A DNA stretch of 7,412 bases from Boseongicola sp. (lineage in GTDB: Bacteria; Pseudomonadota; Alphaproteobacteria; Rhodobacterales; Rhodobacteraceae). Location of the stretch: positions 1-7,412 of the forward strand of contig JABDPD010000037.1 in NCBI GenBank assembly GCA_013042895.1, in the 5' to 3' direction. The notes under the pieces were generated by a model that was not told the DNA's origin, did not search any database, and saw only the letters and a list, made by a program, of their open reading frames with translations. Positions 1 through 5,610 of this stretch are shown in pieces (the stretch's first letter is position 1; each line of letters begins with the position of its first letter). The translations under genes were made by a program, and so were the position numbers.

Positions 1-483
1 GTTGTATCCGCCGGACAACTTGCCGAAAACCTGGCCTATGTCGATGTTGCTGCAGGTGAAGGCGCCGAATTGGCCTGTGGTGGCGAACGCCTGACCATGG
101 ATACGGAAGGGTATTATATGGCCCCGGGAGTCTTCGTAGGGACTCGTAATGACATGCGGATAAATCGCGAAGAAATGTTCGCACCACTGACATCAGTCAT
201 CAAGGTCGACAGCTATGACGAGGCGCTCGCCACGGTCAATGACACCAATTTTGGACTGACCTCTGGAATTGTCACCAAAAGTCTTGCCAGAGCGACGCAT
301 TTCCGACGGAATGCGAGAACTGGTGTCGTTACAGTGAACCTTCCTACGGCTGGAACCGACTATCATGTGCCATTCGGTGGACGCGGCGACAGCTCGTATG
401 GACCGCGCGAACAGGGAAGATCTGCGGCAGAATTCTACACAACCGTGAAAACCGCCTATATCGCTTCTGGGTCGCCGGAATGA
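1..483 (+). CDS. Aldehyde dehydrogenase, C-terminal part (alpha-ketoglutarate-semialdehyde dehydrogenase-like), 5' truncated by window
   Basis: The reading frame is open from base 1 to the TGA at 481-483, giving 160 residues of a protein that starts outside the window. ALDH enzymes are usually about 480-500 residues, so this is roughly the last third. Seen: the cofactor-contact motif EEMFAP (visible residues 57-62, equivalent to the usual E-x-F-G-P), the NDTNFGLTSGI block near 80-90, and a C-terminal NLPTAGTDYHVPFGG block (113-127) followed by SSYGPREQG and an EFYTTVKTAY tail. That C-terminal block is typical of NAD(P)-dependent ketoglutarate-semialdehyde (2,5-dioxovalerate) dehydrogenases, cytosolic enzymes that oxidise the semialdehyde to 2-oxoglutarate in hydroxyproline or sugar-acid breakdown. 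The catalytic Cys and general-base Glu lie upstream and cannot be checked. Its stop overlaps the next start (ATGA at 480-483), implying translational coupling. ALDH family is sure; the substrate is inferred from motif resemblance. Confidence 0.85.
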   Translation, partial: VVSAGQLAENLAYVDVAAGEGAELACGGERLTMDTEGYYMAPGVFVGTRNDMRINREEMFAPLTSVIKVDSYDEALATVNDTNFGLTSGIVTKSLARATHFRRNARTGVVTVNLPTAGTDYHVPFGGRGDSSYGPREQGRSAAEFYTTVKTAYIASGSPE

Positions 484-1469
484 CCTACCGGATCGACTGT
501 CTGCAGTATGCCAACTGGTCGGAAAAAGTATTTCGACAGATGCGGGAAGGTGGCGTCGACGCGGTGCATGTGACCATCGCGTACCATGAGACATTTCGCG
601 AGACGGTCCTAAATTTTGAAGCATGGAACCGGTGGTTTGAGCAGTTCCCGAGTCTAATCATGAAAGGACAATGGGCCTCGGACATAGAGAGGGCAAAGAT
701 AGAAGGGAAAACCGCCATTTTCTTTGGATTTCAGAATCCTAGCCCTATGGAAGACGACATTGGATTGATCGAGATTCTCCATACTCTGGGTGCGCGCTTT
801 ATGCAGCTAACCTATAACAATCAGTCGCTTTTGGCGACTGGATGTTATGAAGCGGAAGACCCCGGTTTGACCCGTATGGGGCGTCAGGTCATCAAGGAAA
901 TGAACCGTGTTGGACTTGTTATTGATATGAGCCATTCCGCCGACCGGTCGACGATTGAAGCCGCCGATTTATCGGAACGTCCGATCGCTATCACACACGC
1001 AAACCCGTACTTTTGGCAGCCTGCTCTGCGTAACAAACGAGACGAAGTGATCCGGGCTGTGACGCAAAATGGCGGCATGATGGGCTTCTCACTGTATCCT
1101 CACCATTTGAAGGGGAAGTCGGATTGTACGCTCGAGAGTTTTTGCGAGATGACCGCAGATGCTTGCGGAAAATTTGGGGTTGAAAACTTTGGGATCGGCT
1201 CGGATCTTTGTCAGGACCATCCTGACAGTGTGGTCGAATGGATGCGTGTCGGTCGGTGGTCGAAAGAGATTGACTATGGTGAAGGGTCGGCCAGTGCCCC
1301 CGGGTTTCCCCAGATGCCAACGTGGTTCAACGACAATAGGGACTTCAAAAATATCGAAGAAGGTCTGCGCGCAAAGGGATTTAGTCAAAAGGAAGTCGCC
1401 GGGTTAATGGGGGACAACTGGTTTCTTTTTTTTCGAGACAATTTCACGCCACAGGCAGCGTCCAGCTAA
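480..1469 (+). CDS. Peptidase M19 (membrane dipeptidase) family protein with non-canonical metal site
   Basis: This 329-residue protein is normal in length for the renal dipeptidase/COG2355 family (TIM-barrel zinc hydrolases). Family blocks seen in order: N-terminal strand RIDCLQYANW (4-13), KTAIFFGFQN (77-86), LGARFMQLTYNN (103-114), GLTRMGRQVIKEMNRVGLVIDMSH (129-152), ITHANP (171-176), RDEVIRAVTQNGG (187-199), GIGSDL (238-243) and a C-terminal NIEEGLRAKGFSQKEV...GDNW helix pair. H152, H173 and D242 match conserved active-site positions. However, the usual DGHND motif reads DCLQY and the bridging Glu of GIEGG reads Gln (FQN), so three of the five canonical metal ligands look replaced. No signal peptide or membrane segment is visible, so it is probably cytosolic. 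Fold assignment is strong, but dipeptidase activity is doubtful: it may hydrolyse a different amide, or act in a non-hydrolytic role. It starts inside the ALDH stop codon; the next gene follows after about 21 bases. Confidence 0.8.
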   Translation: MTYRIDCLQYANWSEKVFRQMREGGVDAVHVTIAYHETFRETVLNFEAWNRWFEQFPSLIMKGQWASDIERAKIEGKTAIFFGFQNPSPMEDDIGLIEILHTLGARFMQLTYNNQSLLATGCYEAEDPGLTRMGRQVIKEMNRVGLVIDMSHSADRSTIEAADLSERPIAITHANPYFWQPALRNKRDEVIRAVTQNGGMMGFSLYPHHLKGKSDCTLESFCEMTADACGKFGVENFGIGSDLCQDHPDSVVEWMRVGRWSKEIDYGEGSASAPGFPQMPTWFNDNRDFKNIEEGLRAKGFSQKEVAGLMGDNWFLFFRDNFTPQAASS

Positions 1470-1476
1470 TCGGATC

Positions 1477-1482
1477 GGAAGG
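1477..1482 (+). promoter_or_regulatory. Shine-Dalgarno GGAAGG that decides the start of the next gene
   Basis: GGAAGG lies eight bases before GTG 1491 but overlaps the earlier in-frame GTG at 1482. The spacing makes 1491 the likely start of the long uncharacterised gene. Confidence 0.6.
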
Positions 1483-1490
1483 TGTTTGAA

Positions 1491-3185
1491 GTGGAAGACT
1501 TGCAGTTAAAAAAGGTTAACACCCGCGACCCGAATGTGGTGATGCGACTTGAAAGACTGGGATCTTTTCACCAGTCGCGGTTGTCTTTCATGAGGGTACT
1601 TCTGCGCCGTTTGAAGGAAGATAACTGGCGTTTTGAACAAGCAAAATTCGAGATCGATAACTCTGGGGTCGGTGTCGCCGTGTATACGGCTCGGGGACCA
1701 AAGCGCTGCTATTCTCTGATAGCGTTTGCCAACGACTTGCCGCCGGAGAAACGCTCGGATCGAGTGATCGCAACCGAATGGGATGCGACGTTTACCCTAT
1801 TTGACGGTGTGCCGAAAGATGCTGATATCAAAAGGCTTTTTGGAAATATCCCGCGTCAAGAGGCAGGGCGGGTCACTGAAAAAGAACTGAGCGTTAGCCG
1901 AGCAAATCGCTCGGCGCGGCTTTGGGAATATGTAGTGGACTGCCTGTCAAAAGGCCGTCAGCCCGACGCGCAAAAAGTTCAGGATGTGGGCTATTTGATG
2001 CGCACAACTGCGGTTTACGGCTCTGGAAAACTGGGAGCTGCCGACCGGGAATGGACGTGTGATCGCGAAGAGTTTGTCGCTCCATTTCAGATCGAGATGC
2101 TTACAGTTTATCTCATTCGTGCGTTTGTCATGGATCTAGTCGAACATATGGCACGCATGAAAGCGCCCAAGACGGCGGTGCCGCTCGACGCTGGCCTTCG
2201 ACGCCGCTTCGGAATCGGCAACTCAACCGGGCTCGGGATGGCTCCGTTTTTGATCAATCACCCGATCTTGTTGAACAACTGGATTGCAGCGCGTGAAGAG
2301 GCATTGGCGCGAGTGCGTTTTGTGCACATTGCAGACAAGGCGACCCAGGTTGCGTTTGGTCGTTTGGTCCGCCGTGCGCAGAAGAATGCCGCACTCTGGA
2401 CATCTGAACACGAGATCCAGGTGGAGAAAGTTGAGCGCCTTTCCAATGATTTAGAGGCTTTAACCGGTCACATTACGGATGGGTGCCTCAACGGCGAGAA
2501 ACCATGGAACCGATTATGGAATTGGGCCGAGACAGCGCTTTCAAGCGAAGGTCAGGAACAGTTGGCATCGCTATTAATTGAGCTCTACCCGGAACTTGTT
2601 GACGGGTTGGCGGATTGCATGGCAGCCGATGAAGCTCAACATATGCGCATCGATGGGACCATGTCGACTGAGCGTCTGGCAGACATAGTACGCGATATTT
2701 ACGCTTGGGCGCTTGCGATTGATTGGGAAAGCCCGGGTGCTCAAGCTCGAGTCTGGTACGTTTCAGAAGAGAAGCTCGAGCCGCGACTTGGCGAGCGTGC
2801 AGACGAAGATCTTAACGATTATGAACAGCCCCTGGGACCAGGGCGCGATGTCGCTGCTATGATGCAGGCGCTTGAGAAATCGGATGCCGTCACTGTCGGA
2901 GCGTTTCTGATGAAGCATCCGGAATATCGGCATTCGGTTCGACGTGCCCAGATAGCGGCTCGGTTCCCATATGCGGAAATTCGCGACAATACGATCGCGG
3001 CGGATATGCTGCCCATTGATCTTTTGCGCGCGAAGTTGAGCTATTTTGGAGCAGCACATTTCGACCCTAGGTCGGACCGATGGGTGCGCGTAAATATGTT
3101 CCAGAATGCGCCATTTCCACACGAGCTTGACCATATGCCAGCGGACGACTGGACGCTGCCTCAACTTGACGAGACAGGCTCGTGA
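1491..3185 (+). CDS. Conserved uncharacterised protein, 564 residues
   Basis: I do not assign a function. The frame allows GTG at 1482 (567 residues), but the ribosome site GGAAGG at 1477-1482 is correctly spaced only for GTG 1491, so that start is preferred. The protein looks soluble: no signal peptide, and no convincing membrane span. Visible landmarks (numbering from 1491): a basic, aromatic N-terminal region RLGSFHQSRLSFMRVLLRRL (23-42); a WDATFTLFDG stretch (97-106); an MRTTAVYGSGKLGAADREW segment (170-188); and a striking Gly/Asn-rich motif GNSTGLGMAPFLINHP (243-258) followed by LNNWIAAREEALARV. The last segment looks like a conserved binding or catalytic site rather than random helix. 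The C-terminal third is acidic and helical (many Glu, Asp, Trp). It resembles conserved hypothetical proteins found next to DUF3726 genes in proteobacteria (from memory, not verified). Its TGA overlaps the next start (GTGA at 3182-3185), so the two products are probably made in step and may form a complex. Confidence 0.6.
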   Translation: MEDLQLKKVNTRDPNVVMRLERLGSFHQSRLSFMRVLLRRLKEDNWRFEQAKFEIDNSGVGVAVYTARGPKRCYSLIAFANDLPPEKRSDRVIATEWDATFTLFDGVPKDADIKRLFGNIPRQEAGRVTEKELSVSRANRSARLWEYVVDCLSKGRQPDAQKVQDVGYLMRTTAVYGSGKLGAADREWTCDREEFVAPFQIEMLTVYLIRAFVMDLVEHMARMKAPKTAVPLDAGLRRRFGIGNSTGLGMAPFLINHPILLNNWIAAREEALARVRFVHIADKATQVAFGRLVRRAQKNAALWTSEHEIQVEKVERLSNDLEALTGHITDGCLNGEKPWNRLWNWAETALSSEGQEQLASLLIELYPELVDGLADCMAADEAQHMRIDGTMSTERLADIVRDIYAWALAIDWESPGAQARVWYVSEEKLEPRLGERADEDLNDYEQPLGPGRDVAAMMQALEKSDAVTVGAFLMKHPEYRHSVRRAQIAARFPYAEIRDNTIAADMLPIDLLRAKLSYFGAAHFDPRSDRWVRVNMFQNAPFPHELDHMPADDWTLPQLDETGS

Positions 3186-3766
3186 CGGCGGTTTGGTCGC
3201 TTAATGAGATTGAGGCCCTTTCGCGCAAAGCCGCGCGTGGCGCAGGCTATGGCTGGGGCTTGGCCGAGGAATCCGGGCAGGCCGTGCGGTGGCTGTTGGC
3301 CAGGGGACTGCCGGGCGCGGATGCTTTGCTAACTGCGTGCCAAATGACGGCGGCCAGAGCGCCGGATTCATGCCCGTTAACATATGGTTGCGCTTTGAGC
3401 GATGGTACTTCGATCAGCGTCGTTGAGCGCAAAGTGATTGCGCCACTCTTGGTTCTGCCCTTTGTGGCTTGGACCGCAAACCGGCAAGAAAAAGAGCTTT
3501 GTTTGCATTGGAGTGGAGCGGCCTTTGCGATCCTGAAGTCGGGAGAGCTGGCTTTTGGCGGTGACGAGCTTCTCCCGGATGTCGCAACGGTGCGCATTGA
3601 CTTAGAAGTCCCAAGTGGGCTGGTTTCAGCAAAGGTTCGACACCGCGCAGAAGTGAGTTGTGAAACCTTCGTCTCACTCTCCGAGTTCGCTGCAAAAACC
3701 TATGCGCCTGCAACGCAGGCAAGCCGCGAAAGCGGCGCAGGGGCGGGCCTTACCGATAACGATTGA
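3182..3766 (+). CDS. DUF3726-like protein, 194 residues, unknown function
   Basis: GTG at 3182 is used because it overlaps the preceding stop (GTGA) and gives an N-terminus matching the family: SLNEIEALSRKAARGAGYGW (6-25) followed by GLAEESGQAVRWLLARGLPG. I recognise that opening as that of DUF3726, a bacterial family of unknown role; the assignment is from memory. The middle holds a short Ala/Cys region with CPLTYGCALSDG (64-75) and a hydrophobic strand VIAPLLVLPFVAW (85-97), too short and isolated to call a membrane protein with confidence. The final 25 residues (ATQASRESGAGAGLTDND) are low-complexity and probably disordered. It is the last gene of the left cluster; only 9 bases separate it from the converging iolG. 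Translational coupling to the 564-residue protein suggests a shared complex or pathway with it and with the M19-like protein and ALDH. No catalytic residues can be named. Confidence 0.6.
   Translation: MTAVWSLNEIEALSRKAARGAGYGWGLAEESGQAVRWLLARGLPGADALLTACQMTAARAPDSCPLTYGCALSDGTSISVVERKVIAPLLVLPFVAWTANRQEKELCLHWSGAAFAILKSGELAFGGDELLPDVATVRIDLEVPSGLVSAKVRHRAEVSCETFVSLSEFAAKTYAPATQASRESGAGAGLTDND
3690..3736 (-). terminator. Possible weak terminator for the inositol operon, inside the convergent gene
   Basis: Read on the minus strand downstream of iolG, the same two hairpins appear and the second (GCCTGC-GTT-GCAGGC) is followed, after seven bases (GCATAGG), by TTTTT. This resembles an intrinsic terminator, but the T run is short and too far from the stem, so the call is tentative. 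Confidence 0.25.
3706..3736. other. Two tandem perfect hairpins at the 3' end of the DUF3726-like gene
   Basis: GCCTGC-AAC-GCAGGC (3706-3720; 6-bp stem, 3-base loop) is followed two bases later by GCCGC-GAAA-GCGGC (3723-3736; 5-bp stem with a GNRA loop). GCGCC at 3704-3708 can instead pair with GGCGC at 3734-3738, giving an alternative outer stem. On the plus strand no T tract follows, so this is not a classic terminator for the left operon. It may protect the 3' end of the mRNA. Confidence 0.5.
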
Positions 3767-3769
3767 CGC

Positions 3770-3782
3770 GGACCGTTAGTCC
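3770..3782. other. Small inverted repeat across the convergent junction
   Basis: GGAC-CGTTA-GTCC forms a 4-bp stem with a 5-base loop, covering most of the 9-base gap and the iolG stop codon (TAA on the minus strand at 3778-3776). There is no T tract, so it is too weak to act alone as a terminator. Confidence 0.3.
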
Positions 3783-4765
3783 AGTCGTACTACTTGTCCG
3801 GTTTCCAAAGATTTAGCTGCTGCGTCCGCTAATTTCTGCGCCGCCACACCATCATCTATAGACGGATCAGGTGATTTGCCTTCGTTAATAGCAGAGATAA
3901 ACGCTTCCATTTCAGCGACATACGCATCTGCGTAACGCTCCAGGAAAAAGTGCTTGTTGGGAGCGGTCGTAAAGCCTTCACCGCCAGAGATCTCGACAAG
4001 ATGCTCGAGCTTATTTGCCGCTCTTAGCATTCCCTTCGCGCCATGAACCTCAATCCGCTGGTCGTAGCCATAGGTCGCGCGACGCGAATTGTTGATTGTG
4101 CAAAGCTTGCCTGTCGCTGTTTTCAAGGTGACGACAGCGGTGTCGATGTCGCCCGCCTCACCTATCGCCGGATCAACGAGGCACGACCCTGCCGCGTGTA
4201 CTTCCACGGGTTCTTCGCCTAGTAAAAAGCGGGCCATATCAAGGTCATGGATCATCATGTCACGGAACAATCCGCCTGACTGTTCAATGTAGGAAACCGG
4301 GGGCGGTGAGGGGTCGCGCGAAGTAATCACGACAATCTCGGTCTCGCCAATCGCGCCGGCCGCAAGCTGTGCTTGAAGGTGGGCAAAATTCGGATCAAAC
4401 CTACGGTTAAAGGCCGTGAAGAAGCCAACACCGGCTGCTCGGACGACGGCGCGACATTCGGCTGCGCGCGTTGATGACAAGTCAATTGGCTTTTCGCAAA
4501 AGATCGCCTTTCCAGCGGAGGCGAGTGCGTGAATTTGGTCGTAATGCAGCGCTGTGGGTGTCGCGACAATCACGGCGTCGATGTCGCTTGCCGAGATAAT
4601 TTCCTCGGCAGACCGCACCTCGGCGCCACTGCTATCCGCAAGCGCATTTGCGGCTGCAGGAACCGCGTCGGCGACCGCTGTGAGTCGCGCCGATGTGATG
4701 CGAGAAAGACTGAGTGCATGGACTTGCCCAATGCGTCCACATCCCAAAAGGCCAATAGAAATCAT
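3776..4765 (-). CDS. iolG: Inositol 2-dehydrogenase (myo-inositol to scyllo-inosose)
   Basis: This 329-residue enzyme belongs to the Gfo/Idh/MocA oxidoreductases and performs the first step of inositol catabolism: NAD-dependent oxidation of myo-inositol at C2 to 2-keto-myo-inositol (EC 1.1.1.18) in the cytosol. Seen: an N-terminal Rossmann fold with GLLGCGRIG (5-13); the EKPIDL motif (91-96), whose K92 matches the family's catalytic Lys; a GFFTAFNRRFDPNF segment (114-127); SRDPSPPP (149-156); then GGLFRDMMIHDLDMARF (164-180), in which D169 and H173 match the catalytic Asp and His of characterised IolG; and NNSRRATYGYDQR. This set, especially NRRFDPNF and SRDPSPPP, is typical of inositol dehydrogenases rather than other Gfo/Idh proteins. 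ATG 4765 is supported by GAAAGG (4779-4774) eight bases upstream. It is last in the operon, 14 bases after the aldolase. Specificity for scyllo- or chiro-inositol cannot be excluded. Confidence 0.9.
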   Translation of the reverse strand: MISIGLLGCGRIGQVHALSLSRITSARLTAVADAVPAAANALADSSGAEVRSAEEIISASDIDAVIVATPTALHYDQIHALASAGKAIFCEKPIDLSSTRAAECRAVVRAAGVGFFTAFNRRFDPNFAHLQAQLAAGAIGETEIVVITSRDPSPPPVSYIEQSGGLFRDMMIHDLDMARFLLGEEPVEVHAAGSCLVDPAIGEAGDIDTAVVTLKTATGKLCTINNSRRATYGYDQRIEVHGAKGMLRAANKLEHLVEISGGEGFTTAPNKHFFLERYADAYVAEMEAFISAINEGKSPDPSIDDGVAAQKLADAAAKSLETGQVVRLD

Positions 4766-4773
4766 AGCGTTAA

Positions 4774-4779
4774 CCTTTC
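4774..4779 (-). promoter_or_regulatory. Ribosome binding site of iolG
   Basis: GAAAGG on the minus strand, with eight bases before ATG 4765. It immediately follows the aldolase TAA (4782-4780), so iolG has its own ribosome site rather than an overlapping stop-start. Confidence 0.65.
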
Positions 4780-5610
4780 TTAATCTGCGGCGAGACCGCG
4801 AAGAACTCTTCGAGCTGCAGTTTGAACATCAGGCTCGACGTTTTTCAGTATCTGTACACGGTCAAAAACGTCCGGTGAGGATGAAAGCGTGTTTCGTAGC
4901 GAAGTTCCGAAGGCCATACGAAGCTCCGTTCCGATGTTAAACTTGCAAATCTTGGAGCTCTGCGCGAGGCGTTTACGTTGATTAACGGGCACTCCGGAAC
5001 CGCCGTGAATGACCAATGGAACTTCCGTCACGGCCTCAATCGCACGAATGCGGTCCTCGTCCAGACCACCTTCTTTGTTTTGCTGCAAGTGTACGTTGCC
5101 AACGGAAATCGCCATCGCGTCGACACCGGTTTCCTGCGCAAACTGAGAGGCCTCATCCGGATCTGTGCCCAGCGAGTTTTCACCGTCGCTATAGCCAACA
5201 AAACCAATCTCACCTTCACACGAAATTCCGGCGGCATGTGCCATTTCGGCGATCTTCGCGGTTTTTTCGATGTTCTCGGCAAGCGGTTTACGAGAGCCGT
5301 CGAACATCAGGGACGTGAAACCCGACTCCAAAGCCTCCTTACACTCGTCAAATGTATACCCGTGATCAAGATGCGCGACGACGGGAATGGAAACACGCGC
5401 GGCCAAATGGCGAAACATCTTGCCCAATACGGGCAGGGGCGTATGAGCGCGGCAGGACGGTCCGGCCTGCAATATGACTGGCAAGCCTTCCGCCTCGGCG
5501 GCGTCCACATAAGCGCGCATGTCTTCCCAGCCGAGCGTCACTAAGCCGCCGACCGCATAGTTGTTTTTCAGCGCCGGCTGAAGCACTTCGGCAAGCGTTG
5601 CGAGCGTCAT
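4780..5610 (-). CDS. iolJ: Class II (zinc) aldolase, probable 5-dehydro-2-deoxy-phosphogluconate aldolase
   Basis: This 276-residue protein is of fructose/tagatose-bisphosphate aldolase class II type. In this operon it most likely cleaves 6-phospho-5-dehydro-2-deoxy-D-gluconate to DHAP and malonate semialdehyde (EC 4.1.2.29). Seen: HLDHGYTF (80-87) with catalytic D82 and zinc-ligand H83; GFTSLMFDGS (97-106); the CEGEIGFVGYSDG segment (131-143); GNVH with H174 as the second zinc ligand; IHGGSGVP (201-208) with H202 as the third; and KFNIGTELRMAF (223-234), the phosphate/substrate region. All zinc ligands are present, so it should be active. It departs from the family near the N-terminus: the common AVGAFNxxN reads AVGGLVTLGWEDM (19-31), and the following strand ends QAGPSCRAHTPL. 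ATG 5610 overlaps the iolB stop (ATGA, 5610-5607); no strong ribosome site is visible, so translation is probably coupled to iolB. An ordinary fructose-bisphosphate aldolase role is possible but less likely given the neighbours. Confidence 0.8.
   Translation of the reverse strand: MTLATLAEVLQPALKNNYAVGGLVTLGWEDMRAYVDAAEAEGLPVILQAGPSCRAHTPLPVLGKMFRHLAARVSIPVVAHLDHGYTFDECKEALESGFTSLMFDGSRKPLAENIEKTAKIAEMAHAAGISCEGEIGFVGYSDGENSLGTDPDEASQFAQETGVDAMAISVGNVHLQQNKEGGLDEDRIRAIEAVTEVPLVIHGGSGVPVNQRKRLAQSSKICKFNIGTELRMAFGTSLRNTLSSSPDVFDRVQILKNVEPDVQTAARRVLRGLAAD

Noticed and set aside
1..483. ALDH as IolA (methylmalonate/malonate-semialdehyde dehydrogenase) of the inositol pathway
   Set aside because: The C-terminal NLPTAGTDYHVPFGG block is of the ketoglutarate-semialdehyde type. 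IolA/MmsA has a different block around its conserved Phe-Trp/Gly region, and this gene is on the opposite strand in another operon.
193..624. 143-residue minus-strand open frame across the ALDH/M19 junction
   Set aside because: It is antisense to two well-supported coding regions and its composition (Arg/Ser-rich) is typical of a shadow frame.
3420..3500. Membrane segment in the DUF3726-like protein
   Set aside because: The hydrophobic strand at residues 85-97 is only about 13 residues, flanked by charged residues, and more likely a buried beta strand.
3770..3782. Junction inverted repeat as a bidirectional intrinsic terminator
   Set aside because: The stem is only four pairs and neither side is followed by a T tract.
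4978..5544. 188-residue open frame on the plus strand
   Set aside because: It lies entirely antisense to the class II aldolase, whose motifs are unmistakable. It has no recognisable family features and no ribosome site worth noting.
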